Below the pieces are notes generated by a model. The model had not been told where the DNA came from. It worked only from the letters and a program-made list of their open reading frames with translations, and did no database searches. A stretch of 55,413 nucleotides of DNA from Candidatus Levybacteria bacterium GW2011_GWA1_37_16 (GTDB lineage Bacteria; Patescibacteriota; Microgenomatia; Levybacterales; UBA12049), in NCBI GenBank assembly GCA_943357985.1, contig CALRGR010000006.1, positions 1 through 55,413 of the forward strand. Direction: 5' to 3'. Shown here one piece after another: positions 7,783 through 17,058 of the stretch. Positions within the stretch are counted from its first letter, which is position 1. The number at the start of each line of letters is the position of its first letter. The position numbers were made by a program, and so were the translations under genes.

Positions 7783-9798
7783 TTAATCTGGGGAGATTTG
7801 GGAGGAGGCAATGTTGTTTAGTTCTCTTTCGAGGGCGGGGAATTTTGATAATCTCGGCAAGATTTTTTCTGCTTCAGCGTTTGCCCGTTGGATTAAGGAA
7901 GTATCGGAAAAGCTTGCGACTTTTAATTTTGGCATTCCATGTTGCATGGTTCCAAAGATATCTCCGGGGCCTCTTAGCTTTAAATCAAGCTCGGCAAGCT
8001 CTGCGCCGTTTTGAATGCTTTCCATTCCCTTAAGACGTACCGATGCTTGCGGACTTTTAGATTCTGTAAAAAGCAAACAATATGATTGCATGTCTGACCT
8101 CCCTACCCTACCCCTTAATTGATGAAGTTGAGATAGTCCAAACCTTTCTGCTGCTTCAATTACAATTATGGTAGCATTTGGAATATCAATTCCTACTTCT
8201 ACCAAAGGCGTTGCAACTAAAATATCAAATTTCTTATTTTTAAAGTCTTCCATAATTTTTTGTTTTTCCTTTGATTTCATCTTCCCGTGTAGGAGCTCGA
8301 GCTTCAGGTTTTTAAGTGAATCTTTTTTGAGCTTTTCAAATTCTACTGTTGCAGCTTTAATTGTCTGCATTGTTTCAGATTCTTCTATGAAAGGACAAAT
8401 AATAAATGCCTGAGTTTTATTTGTTTTAATTTCTTTTTCAATCCATTTATATGCATCTTCTCTTTTTAAATTTGGAGTAAGCCAGGTTTTTATAACTTTT
8501 CTGCCGTGCGGCATATCACGCAAATATGAAACATCCAAATCCCCATAAATAGTAAGCGCAACAGTTCTGGGAATTGGAGTTGCCGTCATTGTTAAAAAGT
8601 GCGGATTGTTTCCCTTCAATCTTGCGATACTTCTTTGCTCCACTCCAAACCTTTGTTGTTCATCAATAACAACTAGCCCCAATTCCGACGGATCTATCTT
8701 TTTAAATAATACCGAATGAGTTCCTACTAAAATATCAAAGTCTCCTTTTAATTTTGAAGAACTTGTTGCAAGCCCCACCTTAAGTCCAGTTTTGTCAAAG
8801 AGATTCGATATGGTTTTGTAATGTTGTTGTGCCAGAATTTCCGTTGGAGCCATTAGTACCGATTTATATCCATTGAGATGGGATATGTACATGGAGACCA
8901 TTGCAACAACTGTCTTGCCACTCCCAACGTCTCCCTGAAGAAGTCTATTCATTGGTTTGTCTTGGTTCAAATCTTTTAATATTTCCTCAATAGCTTTTTC
9001 TTGAGAATTCGTCAGATTGAACGGAAGAGATTTGTAGAATGCTGATAATTCTTTCTCGAACTGTTTAATACCAAGCGGTATTCCTTTTACTTCTTCAATC
9101 CATTCTTCTCTTTTTGTTTTAGCTTTAAGTTGTAAAAGAAATAATTCGTCAAAAGCTAACCTTTCTCTTGCCTTATTTGCTTCATCTAAGTTTTTTGGAA
9201 AGTGAATTTGGGAAAGTGCATTTCTGAGTGGAAGTAATTTCTCGTTGGAAATAATCTCGCTTGGCAAAAAATCCGGAAAGTTGTCAGGAATTTCGTCCAG
9301 GAATTTCCTAACTTGGCGTCTTATCCATTTAGAACTTATTCCACGGGTCTCGGGATAAATCGGAACAAGTCTTCCCGTATGAATCGGTTCTTTCTCGGTC
9401 AAGAGTTCATAGTCAGGAGCAACCATCATAATCGAATTTTTGTCCGTACTTACCTTTCCAGATAGTGCAATTTTGTCCCCGACGCTTATGGTTTTGGCAA
9501 GATAGGATTGGTTAAACCATAGAATATCTATTACTCCGGTTGAGTCTTTTACTTTTGCTCTTTGAAGATTTTTCCATCGTTTAGTATATTGATTTTTCAT
9601 TTCCAACACTTCCCCATTTATAGTTACAGTTTCTCCGGGTTGGACATCCGAAATTTTTGAGATGAGTGAGAAGTCGTCATATCTAAAAGGGATATGGAGC
9701 AAAAAATCCCAAGGAGTTCTAATTTCCAGTTTCTCAAGCCTTCCGGCAAGCATTTTAAAATTTCTGCCGGTATCTTTTATGGGAGCATGAAGATCCAT
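7783..9798 (-). CDS. recG: ATP-dependent DNA helicase RecG
   Basis: RecG remodels stalled replication forks and Holliday junctions. The protein has an N-terminal wedge/OB region, Walker A in LLQGDVGSGKT, a DEQQ box (VVIDEQQRFGVEQR), the TATPIPRT motif III, and the motif VI region QLRGRVGRSDMQSYCLL. I place the start at 9798 (MDLHAPIKDTG..., 671 residues). The longer in-frame extension to 9885 is read in a different frame by a small membrane ORF and looks non-coding. The start is two bases after that ORF's stop, suggesting coupling from tyrS through the ORF to recG. Confidence 0.93.
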   Translation of the reverse strand: MDLHAPIKDTGRNFKMLAGRLEKLEIRTPWDFLLHIPFRYDDFSLISKISDVQPGETVTINGEVLEMKNQYTKRWKNLQRAKVKDSTGVIDILWFNQSYLAKTISVGDKIALSGKVSTDKNSIMMVAPDYELLTEKEPIHTGRLVPIYPETRGISSKWIRRQVRKFLDEIPDNFPDFLPSEIISNEKLLPLRNALSQIHFPKNLDEANKARERLAFDELFLLQLKAKTKREEWIEEVKGIPLGIKQFEKELSAFYKSLPFNLTNSQEKAIEEILKDLNQDKPMNRLLQGDVGSGKTVVAMVSMYISHLNGYKSVLMAPTEILAQQHYKTISNLFDKTGLKVGLATSSSKLKGDFDILVGTHSVLFKKIDPSELGLVVIDEQQRFGVEQRSIARLKGNNPHFLTMTATPIPRTVALTIYGDLDVSYLRDMPHGRKVIKTWLTPNLKREDAYKWIEKEIKTNKTQAFIICPFIEESETMQTIKAATVEFEKLKKDSLKNLKLELLHGKMKSKEKQKIMEDFKNKKFDILVATPLVEVGIDIPNATIIVIEAAERFGLSQLHQLRGRVGRSDMQSYCLLFTESKSPQASVRLKGMESIQNGAELAELDLKLRGPGDIFGTMQHGMPKLKVASFSDTSLIQRANAEAEKILPRLSKFPALERELNNIASSQISPD

Positions 9799-9800
9799 AG

Positions 9801-9908
9801 TTACTGAAGTAAGATGAGAAAAGGCAGGAATGAAGTAGCAATTAGCGCAAGAGTTACAGTTATTATTATAGCTTTCCCAATCCAAGTATGTTTTCTGAAA
9901 AACTCCAT
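9801..9908 (-). CDS. 35-residue single-span membrane protein
   Basis: This small ORF begins MEFFRKHTWIG, continues with a hydrophobic helix (AIIITVTLALIATSFLPFL) and stops at 9801. It has a positively charged N-terminus followed by one membrane span, the form of a real small membrane protein. Its ATG is one base beyond the tyrS stop, and its stop is two bases before the recG ATG, so it fits exactly between the two genes. I do not recognise a function. Confidence 0.6.
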   Translation of the reverse strand: MEFFRKHTWIGKAIIITVTLALIATSFLPFLILLQ

Positions 9909-9909
9909 A

Positions 9910-11076
9910 TTATTCTATTTTTATTTTAACAAATCTTCTCTTTCCTACCTTAAGAATTCCTTCTTCAATTTTTTCATCAGGATTTGTTATTTTCTTATCG
10001 TTTAATATTACTCCGCCTTGTTCTATGAGCCTTTTTGCTTCTGATTTGCTTTCAGCCAGATTTCCAACGATTAAAGTTTCAGAAGCTGTGATATTACTGT
10101 TTACTGTTAGTTCGAGAATGTTTGCCGGAACTTCTTTTTGCTGGACTGTACTTTTAAAATTCTTTTCTGCTTCTTCTGCTTTTGTATCTCCATGAAGTTC
10201 TTTGACTATTTGTCTTGCCAAATCTTTTTTTGCAAGCATTGGGTTCTTGTCTTTTTTAAGTTCTTCTTCAATATTCTTGACTGCTTGTATTGGAAGATTT
10301 GTACTAAGTAAAAAATAGGATACTACTAAGTCGTCATTAATGCTCATGACCTTTGCGTACATATCATTTGGATTATCATTTAGCCAAATTGCGTTACCCC
10401 AAGTTTTACTCATTTTTCTTCCGTCTGTTCCCATAAGGAATTCTGTGGATAGCACAAAGCTTTCTTTATTTCTCCATTTCTTCTGAAGAGTTCTGCCTGC
10501 CTGCATGTTGAATGTTTGATCCGTTCCACCAATTTGTAAATCGGTGTCTAAGAAATAACTATCATAAGCTTGCATCATTGGATATTGAGTTTCAGCAATT
10601 CCTATATTCTTTTTTTCATCTAATCTTTTGCGGATTAACTCGCGGCTTATGAAATCATTTAAAGAAAATGCATGAGAAAGTTTTACTATCTCTTTGTAAG
10701 TTAATTTTCTTAACCATTCACTATTGTGTACAACTTTTACTTTTGAAAAATCTAGAATCTTTTCTGCTTGTTTTTTGTATGTTTGAAAATTTTCTTCAAT
10801 TTGTTCAGAAGTTAGTAGCGGCCTTTCAGAATCTTTATCTGAAGTGTCTCCTATTAAAGCAGTGAAATCTCCAATAAGAAAAGTTACATTGTGCTCCATC
10901 TCTGCAAATTTTTGAAGTTTTCGTAAGGCAACAGTGTGGCCTAGGTGAATTTGTGGAGCAGTTGGGTCAATTCCAAAGTAGATATTAAGTTTTCCTGATT
11001 CGAGTTTCTGCTTAAGTTCTTCCTTGTTGGGTATTATATTTACCACTCCTCTAGTAAGTAACCCTTGGTCATTCAT
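9910..11076 (-). CDS. tyrS: Tyrosyl-tRNA synthetase
   Basis: A class I aminoacyl-tRNA synthetase of 388 residues with the HIGH variant HLGH at 44-47, the KMSKS variant KMSKT (GRKMSKTWGN), and a C-terminal S4 RNA-binding domain from about residue 330. It charges tRNA-Tyr. The start at 11076 is supported by an extended -10 (TGC-TATACT) ending six bases upstream, implying a leaderless transcript. It diverges from the penicillin-binding protein gene and leads a group with the small membrane ORF and recG. Confidence 0.95.
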   Translation of the reverse strand: MNDQGLLTRGVVNIIPNKEELKQKLESGKLNIYFGIDPTAPQIHLGHTVALRKLQKFAEMEHNVTFLIGDFTALIGDTSDKDSERPLLTSEQIEENFQTYKKQAEKILDFSKVKVVHNSEWLRKLTYKEIVKLSHAFSLNDFISRELIRKRLDEKKNIGIAETQYPMMQAYDSYFLDTDLQIGGTDQTFNMQAGRTLQKKWRNKESFVLSTEFLMGTDGRKMSKTWGNAIWLNDNPNDMYAKVMSINDDLVVSYFLLSTNLPIQAVKNIEEELKKDKNPMLAKKDLARQIVKELHGDTKAEEAEKNFKSTVQQKEVPANILELTVNSNITASETLIVGNLAESKSEAKRLIEQGGVILNDKKITNPDEKIEEGILKVGKRRFVKIKIE

Positions 11077-11082
11077 AGCAAA

Positions 11083-11116
11083 AGTATAGCATGAATACTA
11101 AAATATTTGCTATACT
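11083..11116. promoter_or_regulatory. Back-to-back promoters of tyrS and the PBP gene
   Basis: On the minus strand TATACT at 11083-11088, preceded by TGC, lies six bases from the tyrS ATG. On the plus strand TATACT at 11111-11116, preceded by TTTGC, lies ten bases from the ATG at 11127. Neither has a clear -35 box; the extended -10 probably compensates. Confidence 0.6.
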
Positions 11117-11126
11117 TAACTATAGT

Positions 11127-13445
11127 ATGGTTGATTATAGAAGCCGTCGCAGGCGAGGACTTTTTGGAAACCGCAAGATAGACATCTTTACTCTTAGTAA
11201 GCTCGCAAAATATGCCCTTTTTGGCCTAATAGGACTGGTGCCATTAATGGTTATTCTGTTTATCTGGTATGGACGAGATTTGCCTACTCCGGGAAAACTC
11301 GTAAATTCAGGTCTTGAAGAGTCCACTAGAATCTATGATAGAACAGGAATACTTCTTTACTCTGTTTATCAAAATGAAAATAGAACTTACGTAAAACTTA
11401 CAGATATCCCCAAGCAAGTTCAACAGGCAACAATTGCCATTGAGGATAAAGATTTTTATACTAATCAGGGATTTTCCGTGACAGGTTTTGTAAGAGGACT
11501 GCTCATAGACCCAATTTTGAGAAGACGAATCACTGGAGGTTCTGGTATTACTCAACAGCTAGTTAAGAATGTTCTTCTTACCTCAGAGAGGTCGCTTCCA
11601 AGAAAAATAAAAGAGCTAATGCTTGCCATTCAGGTTGATAGAAAGTATACAAAAGACCAGATTCTGGAGATGTATCTAAATGATGTTCCTTATGGCGGAG
11701 CAAATATTGGAGTTGAAGCGGCAGCCGAGAGTTACTTTGGTAAAAAAGTAAAAGAACTAAATTTGAGCGAATCTGCATTTTTGGCAGGACTTCCCCAGTC
11801 TCCAAGTATTTATTCTCCTTTTACCGGTCAAAAATATTACATAGAAAGAACTAAGCAGGTACTTACGCAAATGGAGAACGTTGGATACATAAATCAAAAA
11901 CAAGCAGACATTGCGCTTGAGGAAATAAAAAAGAAACAGTTTTCGTCCGCAGAAGATAGGGGCATAAAAGCACCCCATTTTGTTATGTATGTAAAGCAGC
12001 TTTTGGGTGAACAGTTTGGGGAAGCAATAGTTGAAAACGGAGGACTAACTGTTACAACAACGCTTGATTACAAAATAGAAAAAGAGGCAGAGGCAATTGT
12101 AAAGTCAGAACTTGATAAATTAAAGGGGATTAATGTAGGAAATGGTGCTGCTGTAGTTATGGATCCTAAGACAGGAGAAATTCTGGTAATGGTTGGAAGT
12201 AAGGACTATTTTGATACAGAAAATGACGGCAACTTCAACGCCGCCTTAGGAAGCCGTCAGCCCGGTTCTTCACTAAAACCCATCATGTACGCAACAGCTT
12301 TTGAAAAAGGATACACACCCGCGACTATGGTGATGGATGTCAAAACAGAATTCCCTTCGGGGGATCCTAAGAATCCCATTTATGCTCCGGTAAATTATGA
12401 CGGTAAATATAATGGGCCAATGCAGCTAAGATTTGCTTTGGGAAATTCTATAAATGTGCCCGCAGTCAAAATGCTTGCAAGAGTTGGAATAAAAGATGTT
12501 ATGCAAAATGCTTACGACATGGGAATTGAGAATTGGGAACCAACTCAAAAGAATATAGAAAATGTAGGACTCTCTTTGGTTCTTGGGGGGCGTGAAGCAA
12601 CACTTCTTCAGGAAGTAACTGCTTTTTCGGTTCTGGCAAATGGAGGAGTAAAACAAGATACTATTGCAATTTTAAAGGTAGTTGATTCTAAGGGGAAGAC
12701 TATATATGAAAATAAAAAAAGAAATGGAAATAGAGTGCTTCCTGCAAATGTGGCTTATCTTGTCTCTCACATCTTGCTGGATAATGTTGCTAGAGCGCTT
12801 GTGTTTGGACCAACTTCATACCTTAATATTCCAGGCAAGACTGTTTCTGTAAAAACAGGAACAACGGATGACAAGCGGGACAACTGGACTCTTGGATACA
12901 CGCCTTCTTTTGCTGCTGGAGTTTGGGTTGGAAACAATGATAATAGCCCTATGAACTCGGCAATCGCCTCAGGAGCTACTGGAGCATCTCCAATATGGTA
13001 TAGGATTATGAACTTTATTTTAAAAGGAAAAGCAGACGAACAGCCCGTTAAGCCTACTGATATAATTGCTTTGCAAGTTGACGCTGTTGGCGGTGGCCTT
13101 CCTGTTGACGGACACGCTACGCGCTCTGAGTATTTCATAAAAGGAACAGAGCCAACTAGTACTGCTATTTATCAAAAGATTCCTGTATCAAGAAAGCAAA
13201 ATGGTAAGAAGGCAAATCAAGCCGAAATAGATCGTGGCGACTATGACAATAGGGATTTCATAATATTCCGTGAAAACGATCCTTTTTCAAATGACGGACA
13301 AAATATGTGGCAAAAAGCAATTGACGGATGGATTGAGCAATATCACAAAGACGATCAGCTTTATCATCCGCCAACAGAGACTTCGGATTTTAAGTATGAG
13401 TCTCCTACTCCATCGGCAACATCTTCGGCAACGCCTGCTCCTTAA
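11127..13445 (+). CDS. Bifunctional class A penicillin-binding protein (PBP1A-like)
   Basis: The enzyme polymerises lipid II and cross-links peptidoglycan. After a basic cytoplasmic tail (RSRRRRGLFGNRK) and one membrane helix come the GT51 glycosyltransferase domain (EDKDFYTNQGFSVTGFVRG; ITGGSGITQQLVKN) and the transpeptidase domain with SSLK after RQPG (SxxK), GNSINVP (SxN) and VKTGTTDD (KTG). The C-terminus is a Pro/Ser/Thr tail. I start at 11127 (MVDYRSRRRR, 772 residues) because the -10 box at 11111 excludes the upstream ATG at 11091. The 3' end overlaps pheT by four bases. Confidence 0.95.
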   Translation: MVDYRSRRRRGLFGNRKIDIFTLSKLAKYALFGLIGLVPLMVILFIWYGRDLPTPGKLVNSGLEESTRIYDRTGILLYSVYQNENRTYVKLTDIPKQVQQATIAIEDKDFYTNQGFSVTGFVRGLLIDPILRRRITGGSGITQQLVKNVLLTSERSLPRKIKELMLAIQVDRKYTKDQILEMYLNDVPYGGANIGVEAAAESYFGKKVKELNLSESAFLAGLPQSPSIYSPFTGQKYYIERTKQVLTQMENVGYINQKQADIALEEIKKKQFSSAEDRGIKAPHFVMYVKQLLGEQFGEAIVENGGLTVTTTLDYKIEKEAEAIVKSELDKLKGINVGNGAAVVMDPKTGEILVMVGSKDYFDTENDGNFNAALGSRQPGSSLKPIMYATAFEKGYTPATMVMDVKTEFPSGDPKNPIYAPVNYDGKYNGPMQLRFALGNSINVPAVKMLARVGIKDVMQNAYDMGIENWEPTQKNIENVGLSLVLGGREATLLQEVTAFSVLANGGVKQDTIAILKVVDSKGKTIYENKKRNGNRVLPANVAYLVSHILLDNVARALVFGPTSYLNIPGKTVSVKTGTTDDKRDNWTLGYTPSFAAGVWVGNNDNSPMNSAIASGATGASPIWYRIMNFILKGKADEQPVKPTDIIALQVDAVGGGLPVDGHATRSEYFIKGTEPTSTAIYQKIPVSRKQNGKKANQAEIDRGDYDNRDFIIFRENDPFSNDGQNMWQKAIDGWIEQYHKDDQLYHPPTETSDFKYESPTPSATSSATPAP

Positions 13446-15313
13446 TTCTGTGTGGCGCCAAATTTTTCCTTGAGAGATTTAACTATTTTTTCGTGTATGA
13501 CTGCGACTTCCTCTTTTGTCAGATTTTTTTCTTTGTCCTGATAGATAATATGAAATGTTTTTGAGTCTTCAAATTCATCAATTAGAGTTACGCTGTAAAT
13601 TATGGAATTTTGATTTTTTATTGTTTCAATAATATCTTCTGTTTTAACTCTTTCCGACACTTTGATTGAAAGGTCTTCAATAACCGGTGGATATTTTGGA
13701 ATTGACTTGTAAATTTTCTGCGTATTTGCTTTTTCTTCAATCTCAGAAAAGTTAATTTCAAAAAATAATCCGTTGTCTATAATTTCTATCATGGAGGAAG
13801 GATCTTTTTTAATTCCAAATTCTCTAAATAATTTTTGAAGAACTCCTTTAATTTGTGCAAAGCTTAAATTACTTGAAATACCGGACAGAAAGTATTCCTC
13901 AACTGCTTTTCTATCAATTTTTCTGTAAACTTTACCAAGTTCAAAAAGGCTTATATCATTTCTAAATTTCTTATTTTCCATAAGACCTTTTATTAAGCCA
14001 ATTTTGAGTCCCGGTCTTAAATATTCAAACTCCCGGCTCACGGGATTATCTACCCGTAACACGTTTTTTCCAACAAGTCCGAATTTATCTAAGTCAACTT
14101 CAGATACTAGACTGTAGCTCTTTATTTCTGAAAAGCCAGCCGCAATAAGAATTTCTTTTGCTTTTAACTGTAAGGAATAGTCTTTGAAATAATCAATTCT
14201 GCTTACGGGTATTTCTCCGCTGGGTAATTTTCTTTCAATTTTATTGTATCCATAAAGCCTTGCGACTTCCTCAATAATATCTTCATCAATTTTTAGGTCA
14301 TTTCTATATGTTGGAATTTTTGTCTCCAGCACTCCCCCCTTTATTACCGGTTGTAAATTAAGTCTTTGTAAAATGTCGATAACGTCTTTATCTAAAATTG
14401 TAAATCCTAAATATCTTTTTATTTTTTCTAGATTTACCTTAACGCTCCAAGGTAAAAATTCCTTTGCCTTTAAATCATATAGATCACTTGCTATTTCCCC
14501 ACCTGCTATTTCAAGTATTAAATCAACGCATCTCTTAAGTGTAAATATGGTAACTCCGGCATCAACTGCTTTCTCAAAAATAGATGACGCATCGGATCTA
14601 AGTCCTAGTTTCGTAGAGGTGCTTCTAATAAGATTTGGTAGCTCAACGGGGACTCTTATAAAAACTGTTTTGGTATCATTGTAGGTTCCTGAATTCTTAC
14701 CGCCTTTTATTCCACAAAGATCTATAATTTTTCTGCTGTCTCTTATAACAACTGCGCCTTTTGGCAAGTGGTAAGAAATGCCGTCAACGCTTTCGAAAAG
14801 TTCCCCTTCCAAGGATTGGCCAACAGTCATTTCATGTCCTTCTATTTTGTCATAGTCAAAAGCGTGTAGTGGATTTCCCAATTCATACATGACAAAATTA
14901 GTAATATCAACAATATTATTTATGGAACGCATTCCAATTTGATCAAGCCTTTTTTTGAGCCAATCCGGCGACTCCCCTACCTTTACTCCCGTTATTATTA
15001 TTCCTGTAAATCTTGGATTGATAGCATAATCAGTTTTAATTTTAAGAGGAAGAATTTTAGTAGGTTTTTTCAATTCCTTTACTTTAGGAAGTTTTAATTT
15101 TTCATTCTCAAGACTTGCAATTTCCCGGGCTACTCCAACAATAGATAGCCAGTCGGGCCTATTGGGAGTTACTTCCAAATCCAATATTGAGCCCCCTTCT
15201 TTCTTCTTAATATTTTCAACTCCAAGACCTACTTCTGTTAATCTTTCAGCAAGATTTGCCTCGGATAAGGTAATTTTTACATAGTCTTTGATAAGTGAAA
15301 GCGGTGCTAACAT
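13442..15313 (-). CDS. pheT: Phenylalanyl-tRNA synthetase beta subunit, short form
   Basis: The 623-residue beta subunit starts directly in the B1 domain (LIKDYVKITLSEANLAERLTEVGL; LEVTPNRPDWLS) and lacks the N-terminal EMAP/OB tRNA-binding insertion that makes most bacterial PheT about 790 residues. The B3/B4 editing region, the B5 domain and the C-terminal ferredoxin-fold anticodon-binding domain (KYPPVIEDLSIKV...) are present. It follows pheS by two bases. Loss of the EMAP domain is a known variant, seen also in archaeal-type enzymes. Confidence 0.93.
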   Translation of the reverse strand: MLAPLSLIKDYVKITLSEANLAERLTEVGLGVENIKKKEGGSILDLEVTPNRPDWLSIVGVAREIASLENEKLKLPKVKELKKPTKILPLKIKTDYAINPRFTGIIITGVKVGESPDWLKKRLDQIGMRSINNIVDITNFVMYELGNPLHAFDYDKIEGHEMTVGQSLEGELFESVDGISYHLPKGAVVIRDSRKIIDLCGIKGGKNSGTYNDTKTVFIRVPVELPNLIRSTSTKLGLRSDASSIFEKAVDAGVTIFTLKRCVDLILEIAGGEIASDLYDLKAKEFLPWSVKVNLEKIKRYLGFTILDKDVIDILQRLNLQPVIKGGVLETKIPTYRNDLKIDEDIIEEVARLYGYNKIERKLPSGEIPVSRIDYFKDYSLQLKAKEILIAAGFSEIKSYSLVSEVDLDKFGLVGKNVLRVDNPVSREFEYLRPGLKIGLIKGLMENKKFRNDISLFELGKVYRKIDRKAVEEYFLSGISSNLSFAQIKGVLQKLFREFGIKKDPSSMIEIIDNGLFFEINFSEIEEKANTQKIYKSIPKYPPVIEDLSIKVSERVKTEDIIETIKNQNSIIYSVTLIDEFEDSKTFHIIYQDKEKNLTKEEVAVIHEKIVKSLKEKFGATQN

Positions 15314-15315
15314 AG

Positions 15316-16374
15316 TTAAAATTGTTCTAAAATTCTTAGATCCGGATTAGTTAAAAGTCTTAAGTCGTCCATTCCAAATTTAAGCGTTGCCATTCTTGAA
15401 AGTCCTGTCCCAAAAGCAAAGCCTGACCATATATCTGGATTTATTCCAACTGCTCTTAGTACGTTTGGATGAATCATTCCCGCTCCTAAAATTTCTACCC
15501 AGCCTGTTCTTTTACAAAAACTGCATCCCTGTCCGTCTGGCAGGCGGGCTTTTCCCTTACATACAACGCAGCTTATATAAGCTTCTGCTCCGGGTTCTAC
15601 AAATGGAAAATTATGACAGACAAATTTTACTTTAGTGTCTCTGCCAAAAAATTGTTTGAAAAAATAATCAAGAGTTGCGAATAGATTAGACATTGATAAA
15701 TTTTTATCCACCATAAATCCTTCTACCTGCCAAAATTCAAATCCATGAGATGCATCAACCTCCTCATATCTAAATACTTTTCCTGGGACCAAAACTCTGA
15801 AGGGTGGTTTTGTCTTTTCCATTATCCTGCCCTGCATATTTGAAGTTTGAGTTCTAAGAAGCATTTCTCCAGGAGAATAAAGCGTGTCGGTAGTATCTAG
15901 AAATAAAGTTTGCTGTGTGTCACGGCTAGGATGATCTTTTGGGATATTTAAAACCTCAAAATTATAGTGGTCTGTTTCTATTTCTGGGCCATCTGCAACT
16001 TGAAACCCAAGTGACTTAAAAATTTCAATTGTTTCATGCAGAACCTGACTAATTGGATGCATGTGTCCAATTTTTGGTTCGATTCCCGGAGCCGTAACGT
16101 CAATGGACTGCTTTATCTTGCTTGTTTTCTCGCTGGTTAGATCTAACTGCTTTTGCTCAAGCGCATTTTCAATTGTTATTTTTATTTCGTTAGCAAGTCT
16201 GCCTACTTCTGTTCTTCTTTCAATCGGCAATTTTGGTAATTCTTTCATTGCCAGAGTTAGCTTGCCGCTTCTTCCCAAGAATTGAAGCTTTGTCTCTTCA
16301 AGAGATTTCTTGTCTTCTGCTTCCCAAATAAAGGAAAGTGCAGTAGTCTTAATATTTATAAGTTCATCTTCCAT
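15316..16374 (-). CDS. pheS: Phenylalanyl-tRNA synthetase alpha subunit
   Basis: The 352-residue catalytic subunit has an N-terminal coiled coil (1-90) and class II motifs, including the motif 2 region VLVPGKVFRYEEVDASHGFEFWQVEGF and motif 3 FGTGLSRMATLKFGMDDLR. A CxxC...CxxC knuckle lies near residues 275-295 (CVVC...CSFC). Between the two pairs the peptide ARLPDGQG is encoded by a GC-rich palindromic repeat (15528-15549) that looks inserted into the gene. Together with PheT it charges tRNA-Phe; a tRNA-Phe gene is at 25559. Confidence 0.95.
   Translation of the reverse strand: MEDELINIKTTALSFIWEAEDKKSLEETKLQFLGRSGKLTLAMKELPKLPIERRTEVGRLANEIKITIENALEQKQLDLTSEKTSKIKQSIDVTAPGIEPKIGHMHPISQVLHETIEIFKSLGFQVADGPEIETDHYNFEVLNIPKDHPSRDTQQTLFLDTTDTLYSPGEMLLRTQTSNMQGRIMEKTKPPFRVLVPGKVFRYEEVDASHGFEFWQVEGFMVDKNLSMSNLFATLDYFFKQFFGRDTKVKFVCHNFPFVEPGAEAYISCVVCKGKARLPDGQGCSFCKRTGWVEILGAGMIHPNVLRAVGINPDIWSGFAFGTGLSRMATLKFGMDDLRLLTNPDLRILEQF
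15528..15549. repeat. GC-rich palindromic repeat inside pheS
   Basis: The plus-strand word CCTGTCCGTCTGGCAGGCGG is an imperfect inverted repeat, much richer in GC than its surroundings, and resembles the perfect palindrome at 21907-21926. In the pheS frame it encodes ARLPDGQG, so it kept the frame open. Confidence 0.55.
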
Positions 16375-16435
16375 ACGGTATTTAGCATATCACAAAGTTA
16401 GGCACAAAAAAATACATTCGATTCGCACTCAGTAC

Positions 16436-16469
16436 AAAAAAAACCCCACGTCGCTAAAGATATGCGGGG
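16436..16469 (-). terminator. Intrinsic terminator after rplT
   Basis: On the minus strand a CCCC(GC)...GGGG hairpin is followed by eight T residues. It ends the thrS-infC-rpmI-rplT message, so pheS probably has its own start site further on. Confidence 0.75.
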
Positions 16470-16490
16470 CTCTACGGATGTAACTAGCTA

Positions 16491-16841
16491 CTAATTATTT
16501 TTGACAGAGCTAACTATTTTTTTAAATGTTTCAATGTCATTTACAATTAGGTCGCTTAGAATTTTTCTATCAATTTCTACATTTGCTTTTTTTAGCTTAT
16601 CTATAAGTTGGCTGTATGAAACACCGATTGCTTTTGAAGCTTCGCCAATTCTTATAATCCATAAGGCTCTCATATCTCTTTTTCTGAGTTTCCTCCCGTG
16701 ATATGCGTAAGATCCAGCATGAAGCGCTGCTTCATGAGCACTTCTAATAAGTCTATTTTTGCTTCCTAGGAAGCCTTTTGTAAGACCCAATAATTTTTTA
16801 TGTTTTCTTCTTGAAACTACTCCTCTTTTAACTCTTGCCAT
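16491..16841 (-). CDS. rplT: 50S ribosomal protein bL20
   Basis: The 116-residue protein begins MARVKRGVVSRRKHKKLLGLTKGF, the basic N-terminal tail of bL20, and ends in the globular helical domain with ERK-like LSQLIDKLKKANVEIDRKILSDL. It assembles early into the 50S subunit. It is the last gene of thrS-infC-rpmI-rplT and is followed by a clear intrinsic terminator. Confidence 0.97.
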   Translation of the reverse strand: MARVKRGVVSRRKHKKLLGLTKGFLGSKNRLIRSAHEAALHAGSYAYHGRKLRKRDMRALWIIRIGEASKAIGVSYSQLIDKLKKANVEIDRKILSDLIVNDIETFKKIVSSVKNN

Positions 16842-16860
16842 ATTTGTTTACTTTCTCTAA

Positions 16861-17058
16861 TTATTTTGTTCCAAGCAATCTTCTAATTTTATTCGCAAAA
16901 GCACCTTTTAAGACGCCGGGTTCATTTTGTCTTCTTATCCTACTTTTTGATTTTATAAGTTTGTGGTGGCCTGCGTATTGATGGGAAAACAAAACCTTAC
17001 CGGTTTTAGTTACCTTGAATCTGCGGCTCACTGATCTCTTGATTTTTATTTTTGGCAT
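16861..17058 (-). CDS. rpmI: 50S ribosomal protein bL35
   Basis: A 65-residue bL35 (MPKIKIKRSVSRRFKVTKTGKVL ... LLGTK) of normal length and with the standard start. Its first 53 bases overlap the 3' end of infC in another frame, far longer than the usual few bases. The gene order infC-rpmI-rplT is the conserved bacterial one. Confidence 0.96.
   Translation of the reverse strand: MPKIKIKRSVSRRFKVTKTGKVLFSHQYAGHHKLIKSKSRIRRQNEPGVLKGAFANKIRRLLGTK

Noticed and set aside
9799-9885. N-terminal extension of RecG to 9885
   Set aside because: The Asn/Cys-rich peptide is unlike RecG, and another frame there holds a tidy membrane ORF. The start at 9798 fits the family.
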